NCBI GenBank assembly: GCA_028455995.1
Contig: JABELC010000004.1
Location: 372,001-436,000, forward strand
Direction: 5' to 3'
DNA length: 64,000 nucleotides
Source: Scleromitrula shiraiana
Lineage: Eukaryota > Ascomycota > Leotiomycetes > Helotiales > Sclerotiniaceae
Shown here piece by piece: positions 42,851-54,325 of this stretch (position 1 is the first letter of the stretch; each line of letters starts with the position of its first letter). The notes beneath the pieces were generated by a model, which saw only the letters and a program-made list of their open reading frames with translations, was not told where the DNA came from and did not search any database. The position numbers and the translations under genes are program-made.

Positions 42851-45089
42851 ATGAAATCAAATGCAGCCAAACCTTCTCCTTCTGAACCTTCTTCGAGCCG
42901 TAGAGCTCAGCCTTTGCGCCAAACACGAAACAATCCACCAAGATCCTCAGTCTCAGCTTCTCGACCACTTGGGTCGAGAGGTTCTATCGGCGGCGGTGAT
43001 GTCCCAGGCCCAGAACAACCGATCGAAATATTTCCTGCGATAACACAGTTCGCAGATGCTATATCTGCATTACCAAAAGATCTGGTGCGACACTTTACAT
43101 TACTCAAAGAAGTCGATGCGAAAATATTTGGCCCTGAAGAAGAACTTGCAAGACTCATCGATGTCGCGATGAACGCCCCGCTTCCGGCCGCAGGCCTCAA
43201 TTACCCTCACCCGAGATCTACTCCTTCAGTTGCTCACAACAATACCAATGGTTCAGCAGCAAATGGTAATGGCGGCACTGCGTCTCCTTTGCTAGACATG
43301 GACCCTTTTGCTCCCATCAATCCATCTTACGCTGTCTATCACCCCCCAAATATGCCCCGACGACGCAATTTTCAAGCATGTGCCGTCACGATGCAAAATA
43401 TGTTAGTATCACTCGACGAAAAAAACCACGTTATCTCTACAGCTGGCGAAGCACTTAATAAACAGCTCTCGCGCCTCGACGCAATCTTCCCCCATATCGA
43501 AAACGAAGTGAGCGAAGAAGCAAAATACGGCAGTGTCACACATTGGGCATATCCTGAAAATCGTGTTCCTAAGACAAATACTGGCAGCAATTCTAGGAAG
43601 GAGGTCGCTGCGGTTAATAATCTCTCGGCGGCGGCGCAACAATTGGCAGACGAAGCAGCTGCGAGAAGTGATGCAAGAAAACAAGCGATGCTTGCAAAGA
43701 AGGGCAAGCCTCAACATGCAGATTCAGATTTTGATGATGCACAGGATGGAAGAAAGGTAGACTCGAATAAAAAGCCTCACGGTAACAGTAAAGTGCGAAA
43801 AGCCGCGGCTGCAGAAATTCTAGTCGGTGTTGGGCTAGGAATTACAAATGGCACTGGAACAAACGGAAACCCTCCTTCTAAACGACGCAAAGTTGAGAAG
43901 GTTGTAAATGGTGCGCTACCAATGGAGCGTGCTTTAAGCGGAGTTTTTGGAAGTAATGGCATAGCAACAAAGAGTAAGGCGGGAAGTCCTAGAGGGACGC
44001 CTGCGCCTGAAGGAACCAAGAAACGACCAAGGGCTGCCCCGAATGGACAGACCAGAAAAAGGTACATCATTATATGTTAATTGGAAAGAGTGGTCAATTT
44101 TACTAACGGGTGTTCAATTAGGAACAACACTGTCACATCTACCATAATGTCTCCATCCTTAGCATCCTCTCCAATACGAAGTACGTTCCCAGACATCAAA
44201 CCACCAGGGCGCGGCTCTCCTGCGCCAGCAAATGGAGGCAGACCAGCATCTGCTAGAGCTAGACAAAATTCAATACAATCAATTGTGGATACAGCACGGC
44301 GTCCCCCATCCTCAGCTTCGAGTAAACAGAACGGAAATACACCAGGCACCCCCGATCTTGTTGCTGTTGCAACTGTGACGGGAAAGAGTATCCCTGAAGT
44401 CAAGGCAACGATGAAGGAATCTGGTACAAACGCGAAAGGAGAGCACCTCCTGGAGGATGTGGAACCACAAAATCCAGAAGTGCTCGGTGGGGTCGTAGTT
44501 GGAAGTAGTAAAGAGAGCTCAAAGGGAGAGGAAACTACAGAAGTGAATGGTGATGCCATGCAAGGCATTCAGACCACAACGATAACGACTACAAAAAGTG
44601 GTAGAGCGAGCAAACCATCAACACCAGCAATGCCTTCGTTCATCGAGCCACCGATACGCTCAAGATCATCGCGCGGTGTTCCTGATGGGGCATCGACAGC
44701 GAAGAGAAGTCATAAGAAGGGAGCCGGTGCAGCTGCTCAACTCATAGCACAGCAAAACTCCGAAATGGATGACGCCGCCAGTAGTGGACAAGGTGACGAT
44801 GATGACCCCGATCCTGATGCAGATGAACCTACCTACTGTTATTGCGGAGGGGTCAGTTACGGTGAAATGGTTGCTTGCGATCATGATAATTGCAAGAAAG
44901 AATGGTTCCATCTCGGATGTGTTGGCCTAAGAGTCGCCCCTAGAGGTAATGGTAAGTTATCTTCTTCCCCTCAAATCGCATTGCCGTATACAATCGCAAA
45001 AATGACTGACATGGTATGGTATAGCAAAATGGTATTGTGAAGATTGCAAGGAGAAAACGAAAAACAAACGCTTCAACAATGGTCGATAA
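42851..45089 (+). CDS. ING-family PHD-finger chromatin protein (Pho23/Yng-like)
   Basis: Reader of histone H3 lysine-4 methylation in a histone acetyltransferase or deacetylase complex, in the nucleus. Three exons (42851-44061, 44122-44951, 45025-45089) give 701 residues; the start is the first ATG in frame. The N-terminal ING domain reads EIFPAITQFADAISALPKD LVRHFTLLKEVDAKIFG and continues at NMLVSLDEKNHVISTAGEAL. A long disordered, Lys/Ser/Pro-rich middle follows. The C-terminal PHD finger is split over the last intron: YCYCGGVSYGEMVACDHDNC, EWFHLGCVGL and, in the 65-base last exon, KWYCEDC, supplying the full C4HC3 set of zinc ligands. The DNxxCxxEWFHxxC pattern is that of H3K4me3-binding ING PHDs. 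Length suggests the large filamentous-fungal form; complex membership (Rpd3L or NuA4/NuA3) is not decidable. Confidence 0.93.
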
Positions 45090-46216
45090 AGTAAAGGGAC
45101 AACTAGCAAAATACTACAGCAGCATGTATGAATGCATAGGTGCATGAATGGCACAATTGGGACACATACACAAACACGCATACACACAACGGAGTTTCTC
45201 GGTCAGTATGGTATGGGTCTGTTTGATACCTTAGGCGGCTTTATCTTATCCCTTATTAGCTTGTACGTCTTTTAAAACGCAAGCTCTGGATATGAAATGA
45301 AATATGGAGCGTTGGTTGGTTGGTTGGTTGATTGATTGTTGGCTGGTTTGGTTTATTCTCGGGATTTGAGTTGATTTGATTTGGTTTTGGGGGTCTGGAC
45401 TTGGACTTGGACTTGGACCTGGACCTGGGCTTTGGGGTTTGGCTTGGGGCTTGGGGCGTGATTGAACATAGAAAAATGGTTTTTTTTGCGGCGTACTACT
45501 TGGTACCTTTGTATGTATGTATGTAGATGTAGATATAATGAAAGTGGGTGCTTCTCCTTTCTTCCTTGATGGCTTTTTCTTGTGTGTGTGGTGGTGAGAC
45601 GGATGATGCGGTGGATTTTTGATTTCGATTGATTTGATGCGGAGTTGTGGATGAAATTTTCAGGTGTCTCGTTTCTTGTTTCTCGTTTAGATGGATGGGA
45701 TAGATAGATGGATGGGTACTGGAGGTCTTTCTTAGCCGAGATTTTGATTCATTCATTCATTGATTGATTGATTGATTGATCCATCTATCTTGTCACACGT
45801 GATAGTTCTGATTTGTTTCTGGGTGTCTTACTATCGGATTGGATGGATCGGATAGAACGAAATACTCTAAGCCCAATACAATAGATGCGAGGTAAAGGTC
45901 CAATGGTCGGCAGATGGTTATGGATCGATGTGGATGGATGGATGTATGTCTCCATCCATCATCCCACTTTGACAGGAGACTTAATTAGTAGACATTAGAC
46001 AATACTCCGTAGACTACCTCCTGCAGTAGTACAACAAAGGGGGTAAATCAATCCACCACACCCATACATACTATTTATCGTATAGCGGTAGGTAGGTAGG
46101 TAGGTAGTCGAATGTGGACTGCATAGGTATTCCTACTTGATGTTGGTGAGTACGTATTGTACATACATTGGATACATATGGATGGATGTACAGTACATAA
46201 GCCGATCTAGCCGAGC

Positions 46217-46249
<33 letters not shown>
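46217..46249 (+). repeat. (AAT)n microsatellite
   Basis: Eleven ATA/AAT trinucleotide units in direct tandem. Confidence 0.85.
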
Positions 46250-46252
<3 letters not shown>

Positions 46253-46538
46253 GCTCTCTTCACCGACTTCCCCAATCTGCATATATGCATGTACTATGTA
46301 CTAGGTACTAAAGGTGCATTTAAGTAGGTAGGTAGGTAGGTGGGTATGATTCTCCCCGGATTCTCATACCGTTAATAGGGTAATGGGTAGTAGGAGAATA
46401 TAATATGTCCCTCTCGTGATTGTGGTCCTTGCTTGCCGACTTTCGGATATGGTTATGTGTGGATATTGGCGGGGAAAGAAAATATGCATGGGGAAAAATT
46501 GAACTTCATATGAATTGATATTGTTGAGCTGCTTGTTT

Positions 46539-46540
46539 GT

Positions 46541-46576
<36 letters not shown>
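46539..46576 (+). repeat. (CTTG)n microsatellite
   Basis: About eight GCTT units preceded by imperfect TTGTTTG copies. Confidence 0.8.
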
Positions 46577-47241
46577 GTGAGAATGGGTTGGAAATGCGTC
46601 AGCGTTGGATATCTTCATCCATTAGGTGTAGTAAGGTACAGTAAGTATATGCAAAGGAATGGATATCTTTTCTTTTTTCTTCCCCTTTTTTGCAATTTTT
46701 CTTTTTTTTTCTTTCTTTCTTTCTTTCTTCCCCTCTCAAATTATCCAAGGTCTTTCCTAGTATGGTATTATCATGCCAGTCATGCCAGTCATGCCACAAT
46801 CCTTCTCATACTCTTGTCGTCGAATACCATATTTTCATTACTCTATAAGAATCCTTCTTCAATAATGATGTTCATTTATTATAAAACACGTAATAGTTGC
46901 ATCCTTGCCAAGCCTCATTGAGTTTTTGAGTTTGGCTTTCTCCGCTCAGTCCGCTGTCAACCTCTTAAAGTTACAGTTAAGGTACCATATACGAGTAGTT
47001 GATTGGAAAATCCAATGGGCAGTCAAGATTCTATAGTGATCAGGTCAGGTCAAAATGCCTTCTTTTGGAAGTTTGCGTTCCAAGGTGTGGGCGTCTACTA
47101 GTAATATACAAAAACAACAAAACATGCTGGGTTATGGCTTTCTCTTATTGATCGGATCTTATGAATTTATTGGGGAATATGGTGTCACGAGATGAAAATG
47201 AAAATGAAATGTTCATCTTTTTCGAATTCCATAACGTTTTC

Positions 47242-47571
47242 CTAATGTATAATGTATGTACGCACAGGTTGAAAAGGAGTTTCTTTGACAAAGAAAATCT
47301 CAATCTTATTAGTATCCTCTCGGATTAGTTCCAATTTTGCATATTTTCGAAGGGGGTTCAATTGCTCGATCCATCTTCCCAATCTTCTCAATCTATCACT
47401 CGTGAGTGTGGAGAAAGGGAAAGAGAGACCATGCGACTTGGGAGAACAATGAATGAATTTCAAAGTAACCTGAAAGAGATGATAAAACTTCTGACGAAAT
47501 ATATAAATAATTCTTTTGTTTAGATTATTCTATGATATCACCGGATCTGGGGGAATGGTCATTATGGTCAT
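47242..47571 (-). CDS. Possible small two-exon protein of 85 residues, function unknown
   Basis: Minus-strand exons 47571-47542 and 47469-47242 join in phase across a 72-base intron (GTGATA...TTTCAG). The product begins MTIMTIPPDP and continues VTLKFIHCSPKSHGLSFPFS. The second exon has a balanced, non-repetitive composition (DRLRRLGRWIEQLNPLRKYAKLELIRED in two parts: basic helix, then acidic strand), unlike the low-complexity frames around it, and the acceptor has a good pyrimidine tract. No family was recognised. It could be a real small gene or one exon of a larger undetected gene. Confidence 0.4.
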
Positions 47572-48347
47572 ACCACATATACCTATAGTGAATGGTAATA
47601 AGAATGGCTCAAGTGGTATCTATATACTATGGTATTTATATTGTAGTGAATATTTGAGTAATATCAAGTGTGATTTCTGAAGACCCTCTGATCCTTCTAA
47701 TAATCCTCTATCTTCTTATTACTAGCCTTTCATTAGACTCATCATTTTTCTATTGGACAAACTACTACTTATTAGTACATATAATATACCTACTACTCAA
47801 TTTTACCCAGGGCTCGCATGAACCATCAAACCACGACTACCACGACTACCACGACTACCACCAATACCACCAATACCACCACTATCACCACTACCGTCTA
47901 GTAAGACCAATAAATTAACATTTACCAGCCAGGAGTACAATAACGCCAGTCCACGCCACATATGCACAATTTCCAACATCCAAAAAAAAAAAAAAACAAA
48001 TAAATCAAATATAAAACACCACAACACAAACAAAAATAATCCCTTGTTTTTTTTATATTGCCCCCTTCAACAAAACACAACACCCATTCAAGGTTCAAAC
48101 CTCCTCAAAACTTCTTAACTTCTTACCATCTAATCATTTTTATCATTTGTCATAAAGTTCCCCTCCTTCTCCGCATATTAAAATTGTACTTTTAAATTTT
48201 TCTTACGAAATCGGTGACTAAGAGTTTTTCAACCTTTTTTTTCTTCCATAGCTCGTATTCTTTGATCAATCTGTTCAATGCGAGTGTAACCACATTACAA
48301 TTTTTGGGGAATTTTCCAAATATCAAGGCGCTTCCAAGGGAATTTCG

Positions 48348-48378
<31 letters not shown>

Positions 48379-48539
48379 TTCTTCACCATCTATTCGTTCC
48401 TTCGTGTTATATCCCAACCTCCTGGAAGCTAGAAGAACACTCACTTGGGTTCAATATAAGTCACCATCCTATTCGGAAATTCGGATTCAATTGTACGGAG
48501 GTAAAAGAAGTACTCCCGTACAACCAAATTTATTCCACC
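47572..48539. other. Intergenic region with A-tract
   Basis: Contains CCACTACC-type triplet repeats (47,832-47,895), an A run (about 47,982-47,995) and a 29-base A run at 48,348-48,376 some 160 bases before the F-box gene ATG. The latter may be in its promoter or leader as a nucleosome-excluding tract. No gene seen. Confidence 0.6.
48348..48376 (+). repeat. Poly(A) tract of 29
   Basis: Uninterrupted run of A upstream of the F-box/LRR gene. Long A/T runs exclude nucleosomes and are common in fungal promoters; length may vary between isolates or be an assembly estimate. Confidence 0.85.
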
Positions 48540-50740
48540 ATGGCTGTGGCAAACTCAACTGTACCTCTGCCCTCAAGGCCATTGAAGTCAGCTCCAAATC
48601 TGGTTTCTCGAGAACATTCAATTACACCACCACATTATGATCGCGCTGATCGGACCAGTTTTTCAAGTGTAAAGGAAAATCCTTCTGGAGTTGCACAGTC
48701 ATTCACGGATACCAAGGTTAGCTCGTACCTAAAATACGAGATCGATGGCAACGAGTCCGTCATTGATGAAACATCCAGTGGAGGCTCTATAACCCCTCCC
48801 GAGCAAGAGGTTGATAAACAGATGATGTTGCCATCAACTACTCCTCATAGTGCACTCCATGGATTCGTTTGCCCCTGCGAGGGATTTCGGGGATGGAAAC
48901 AGATTGCGGTACGGGGAAAGATCGCAAGCAAGAGTTACAATGATTTGAGAAACTCTAGAATGGGTTGGGGCTGGGATAGCGATGATGATCCAAAGGTTGG
49001 TATTGAGACGAAGGTAATGGAGGAACAAGTCACGGTTGAGAATGGTGGTATTTGCATCCCTGGAAAATCTCCTATAGAGACTCTACCTGCGGAATTACTT
49101 GGTAAGCCAGTTCCCTTTGTGATGACTTCTACTATCTGGACCACTGGACATTCACTTTCGACGCCAATGCGACTTTTTGCCACTATCAACTCTAGGATAT
49201 CGACTTCCAGGATACTGAGGAATGTGGTAGTCACATGATTTGTAGTTCCTTGGGGGTGTTTGGGAACAACATACAGCTACTGCAATTTCACACAGAAGGT
49301 CCTGCGAATTGCCAGGAGCTCCAGGTTCAGCGTATGCCTACAATTTTTCATGAGGATGTGCTAACTGAAATAGGTGCCGTCATCGATCAGCTTGTTATGG
49401 ATATACCTCCCGGCGGTATGACTCCACGAAATGTTGATTTGATGTCCTTGCTTCTCACATCACGCGCCATACACTCAGCTACTTTAGCTACCTTGTACAA
49501 GAAGATTACCATTCCTCACTCTCGCGTTTTCCGCAAGTTTCTCACACACGTTAGAGAATATACAGCTTTGGGCACGATTGTACGACGATTGGACTTCTCA
49601 CACTTCAACCCAACTGGCATTGGCCTTACAGCTCGGCAGCGTGCAGAGACTTTGAATTTGATTCCATCGACCCTTCTCGAATGTCTATCTCTTACACCGA
49701 ACTTACGAGAGTTTTTGAGCCAAGAGCATATCGATGATGATATGGATGTAAAAGTTATTAAGAAATTGCTTTGCGAGCTTCCAAACTTGCAGGGCTTGGA
49801 CTTTTGTGCTTGTTCTTCGGCATCTTTCCGCGATGCTATTACCACGGTTCTCAACACATGTCAATTGCCCGACGTTCTGCCAATCACCAGATTGAGCTTT
49901 CATGAATGCACAAGTCTTCCATCTTCGGTCTTCGAGACCATTCTTCCACGCCTTCGGAATTTGACTCATCTCGACGTTTCCCACACGCGTATGACTAGCG
50001 ACATTCTCTTCTCCATTCCTGAGTCTGCCAAACTCACTCACTTAAATTTGGGCAAATGCTCTTACCTCTCCGGTCAACGAGTTGTCGAATTCTTAAGCAG
50101 CCATCCAGCTGCCAAAACATTGGTCTATCTTAATCTTGGTTCTGATATCAAATCTCACGAAATGTTTAATGCAGATGAGCTCACTGCCTTACTTCCGGTC
50201 CTACCAACTACTCTTCGATCATTGAGCCTCAAAGGTAGCAATATGGATAGTTCACACATCCCACTGCTTCTACCTCTCACAAAACATCTGGAGGAATTGG
50301 GTCTCGGTCATAATTTGGTGTTGAGTGATATTCGTCAATTGTTTGTACCAGATCAGGATGCCAGTCTTGAGGAACAGTTGAGCTGGGTTCCTCGCACTTT
50401 ACATTACATCGACGTTTCCGATCTTACCTATCGACAACTCGATTTATCGACTCTTTTCGGATCGAGCTGCCCAATCTTGAGAAACGATACCTTGCCACTC
50501 GAAGTCCTCGAGATTAACGCCGAGGTCTTCAAGTTAATGTCTAATAGTACACTTGTGAAACGCGCAGGTTGGTGTCTGAAGGAAGCAGGAAGAAGATACT
50601 GGCTTGTTAGGAACGAGGATAATGAGGATAGCGGAGGACGGGATTGGAAATGGGGAGCAAATTATTGGGGTATGCGAAAAGTTCCGGTTGCTAGAGCGGA
50701 GGTGGGTGGTATGTACGGACATTATATGTTCAAGCGTTGA
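48540..50740 (+). CDS. F-box-like / leucine-rich-repeat protein
   Basis: Candidate substrate receptor of an SCF ubiquitin ligase. Exons 48540-49101 and 49374-50740 give 642 residues; the 272-base intron (GTAAGC...AATAG) joins PIETLPAELLG to AVIDQLVMDI, restoring a short F-box-like helix (about residues 178-200). The ATG has a strong CCACCATGG context. The N-terminal 170 residues are disordered, Ser/Thr/Pro-rich. The C-terminal 430 residues are leucine-rich repeats of the cysteine-containing type (LRNLTHLDVSHTRMTSDILF, then AKLTHLNLGKCSYLSGQRVV, TLRSLSLKGSNM and LEELGLGHNLVLSDI), similar in layout to Amn1/Grr1-class proteins. The intron contains an open frame in the phase of exon 2, so an unspliced form could start downstream, but the spliced model fits best. 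Confidence 0.82.
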
Positions 50741-53700
50741 ACGAATGTAAGAGAGAAAGAAATACGGGTTTGAATACGGATCCGAGAGAGTTTTCTTATT
50801 TTGGGGTGGGGTATGGAAGGATGGAAGGATGGAAGGATGGAAAGACGGAAGGACGGAAGGATGGAAAGATGGCATTTTGATATCTGTTTGGCGCACCATG
50901 GAGTTTTGATTACTCGTGCATTTTGGAGTCTCCTCTCTCTACTATTTTGTTTATGTTTTGTGTTGCTCTTTTGGGGGAGGACGGAGCATACGTGTTTTTT
51001 TTTCTTGATTAGGATGGATGGATGGATCATTTCATGTTCTTTGGGATACCACATCATATCAATCAATCAGCAGGGAGCATTGCAGACAGGAGGAATGAAT
51101 ACACACATACGCGCACGCATACATACGCATAGCATAATACCATATTGATTCAGTCAAGGAAAAGTCACTACATATTTAGCATAGCGTTAGTTAGTCAGTC
51201 TGTTGATCAGCCAGCAAGCAAGCAAGCAAGCAAGCAAAAAAATAAATCATGCAAGAAAATTAATTAAAATTTTTTTTAAAAAAAATAATTGTTCGCTTGT
51301 GAATTTTAGGAAAATAGAGAACAGGGAGGGATTGATCATCGATGTTGGTGGTCGCTGACATGGTATGGCTGTGCTATACGTACTATGTATGCTGTATAGT
51401 AAAACATCCCTAGAGTACACAAACCATAACTTAATTAGGCCATGATATGGCGGCCTGTTTCAAACCGTGTCTAGATCGACGAGCCTTGATGAATTGGGGT
51501 CTGGACGGTGTTGGACTACTGTTTGTGTACTTACGGAGTGAGGTATGCGATTCCAACATTTCATCTCCTGGATGTATATTTTTGAGGTGTGGGGAGAAAT
51601 ATTTTTGTGTATATGAAATGAGCATTTGAATTAATAATTTAGAGGTAGACCCTTAAGGAGGGGAGGGGAGGGAGGTTGGTTTGGGATTGGATCTTTTCGT
51701 ATGCGGTGTTGATTTTAATGCTGTTTTGTCTTTTGTTCTTTTTTGATTTTCGGGTTTGTAGGTGGGTTTGCATGGGGTTTGCATACTGTAGATTACTTAA
51801 ATAAATGTGTATTTATGATCTTGAATTTATTTGCGTTATATCCTCCATATTCTTACCTACTAAGTAAAATTTCGAAAAGAAGCCTAGGAATTGTACTATC
51901 ACATGGATCGAGTTGAAGTGCTGGTTACAAGTACGTACTAACAATACAATGATTGTTTCAATACAATGGCTAGACCAACATCAATAACGGCGATAGGACC
52001 CTCGACCCTTAAACGTCAGTCAGCGTAAGTCACACAGACATCCATCCACCCACCAACCTGGACAAGTATAGGGCAAAGCAAGGCAAGGCTAAGCCACTAA
52101 CTACATATATTTTCATCCACAGATGGCCATCCCCTAAACTTTTCCGTCCGTACTTGCCTTCCTTCCCGTTGTGCTAGTTTCTTGCTTCAAGTGTCATCTT
52201 CGCATACTGTAGGTACCCAGTACTTGTAAGAAGGCCGTAAATACCTGGACAATACCAACATATGAATAAAATATGAAAATTGCATGTATCTCACCTTTTC
52301 CCTTTCCATCCTATATTCTATTCGTATTCTATTCGTATCGATATTTCAAAATTATACTAGATCATTGGATTTATTAAGCTTTTGGGAAGTTTAGTTCAAG
52401 GGGTTTCTTTCACTCCTACGTTACTACGTACAAGGATTAGGATTGCTGAACCCCCCCCGTACGCATTGATCTGATCTAATCTGATCTCATCATTATCGAA
52501 TTTGAGAACTCGCCGGTTCCTCTAATCATCAGACTTCGTTCGTTTAACCTCCATAAGGGACTTATTAGAAAAGACAAGATCTAGTTGGGGTATACGTAGT
52601 TGTAGTTATAGTTGTATTGTTGTAGTTGTATTGTTGAAGTTGTTTATCTAAAACTACTAGTAGGTGACGAGGTGGGCTTACTAGTACAAGAGTCTCCATT
52701 TTGCTGACTAGGTAGACCTGTATCGTTAATCTCTTTTCTTACTAGGTCAATACTACTAGTAAATAAGCGTAGAATCCTACGGATGTAGGGTTCCTTTTAG
52801 TAGCTTTCCTTTTAGTACTAGTAGCTTTGATCTTCTAGCTCTTATCTTCTAGCTCTTGATTGTAGATGCTTTCTAACTCCTTAGGGATATTACTTTGTTT
52901 AATAAAATATTTATAGTTTTAATTACTAGTACTACTCTTTTTTAAAAATCTATTTATATGAAAAAAGTTTAATACTATAATAAGTTATTTTAGTTGTTTT
53001 TTATATCATATAAAAAGTTTTATTTAATTACTACTACTAGTAGTAATAATTATTTAAAATTTAGACTCGGAGTTTATTAGTATTTACTATAATAACAATA
53101 AATAATAAAGTTATAAAACTTGAATGTATAGACTCGGAGATTTATATAAATTAATCTTTTAATTTTAATATTTATCTTTTTTAGATTTTTTAATATTATT
53201 ATCGAAAAAAATTCTAGTTCGAGTCAAATAAATAAAGATCACTAGCATGATGATACTAGTAGTGTTAAATAATTTCTTTTAAAAATATATTAGTTTCACT
53301 ACTAGTAGTACGAATTGTAAAATCCTTAATTATCTTGATAAAAGATTTTTTTAAACTTTTAATTAATCATTTTTTAATGATAAAATAATAATATATTTTA
53401 GTAGTAATACTAGTACTACTAGTCTTACTACTACTACTACTACTAGTAGCAGTATTATAACTTGAATTACTAGTATTATATCAATGATCATTCAAAATAT
53501 TTCAATTTGAAATAGTACTTTTAAAAAAATTAAATTTTTATTGAATTAAAGATATTATAAAAATACAAGAGATAATTTTTTTGATAAATAAACTTATTTA
53601 TTATAGATACTTTCAAGTTGCTTATCTTGATGGAAAGGTGGAGTTCTTTCAATTATAGAGGTTAAGCGAAGTCCGACGATTATAGTTTAGTCAGGGACCG

Positions 53701-54325
53701 AAAGGGGGATCTTCAATTTGGATTTCATCTCTTTCCTTAATTTATTCTATAGTATAGTTCTATACTACCTTCCTTCAAATGCAATTCAATACTGTACTTC
53801 CCTCATCCTATCTGCGATTCCAGCTCTAACAAATTATCGGACGACGATACAAACAAAGCCTTCAAATGCTTTTGGTAACCAACTAAACCTCTCGAATTTT
53901 GTTATACGACCGATTAATTGGTTGGAAATCGATTGGTCTCTTTTTTGTTGCTGTTGATTGGGTATACTGTAGTGGACTTTTGGTTACCTTACTTACCCAC
54001 TTATTCTTGGGAAAGACATTGGAATCGGACCAAATTTGGACTTTGGAACGCGGTACTTGGACGATAATTTCAGGCTTTATTCATACGTGCACTTTGGACG
54101 CTGATCATGCGATAACGAAGAGAAGTGTTGGATGCGGTTTTAGGCTACTTTGCTTTGCTGAGCTGAGCTGAGCTTTATTTTGCGAGATACCTACCTATCT
54201 GCGGTTGCAACCGGTGCGAGGAAACGAAAAGGAGTGGGAAGGGGAAGTAGTTAATTGAATAATTGAAGGTTGTGAGGAGAAGGGAACCAGGGTTGGAATA
54301 TTAAATAAGAGAAAGGGGAGATAGG
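50741..54325. other. Large intergenic region with AT-rich island
   Basis: No gene supported. At 50,813-50,870 there is a GGAAGGAT tract, at 51,213-51,237 a GCAA tract. From about 52,600 to 53,620 the DNA becomes strongly AT-rich with many ACTAGT palindromes and CTA/TAG triplets, and the 10-base TAGACTCGGA appears twice (about 53,062 and 53,129). From 53,640 normal composition returns, leading to the promoter of the coiled-coil gene. Confidence 0.6.
52600..53620. repeat. AT-rich island, possibly a decayed transposable element
   Basis: Composition is dominated by A, T and TA steps with no open frame of note. ACTAGT recurs about a dozen times. This resembles DNA mutated by repeat-induced point mutation (C-to-T in duplicated sequence) in Pezizomycotina, but no transposon protein remnant could be read, so the origin is inferred. 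Confidence 0.45.

Larger units (their letters stand above)
45090..47241. other. Intergenic spacer rich in simple repeats
   Basis: No gene supported. Holds TTGG/TTGA units (45,313-45,340), GGACTT units (45,398-45,430), (TTGA)n with an adjacent ATTC tract (45,751-45,780), GGTA tracts (46,086-46,108 and 46,325-46,342), an AAT tract (46,217-46,249), a TTGC tract (46,539-46,576) and a TTTC tract (46,698-46,730). Open frames across these tracts are low-complexity artefacts. Confidence 0.6.

Noticed and set aside
49235..50740. F-box/LRR gene starting at 49,235 as a separate gene
   Set aside because: A spliced model from 48,540 restores LPAELLG-AVIDQLVMD and is in phase; the upstream exon has a much better start context.
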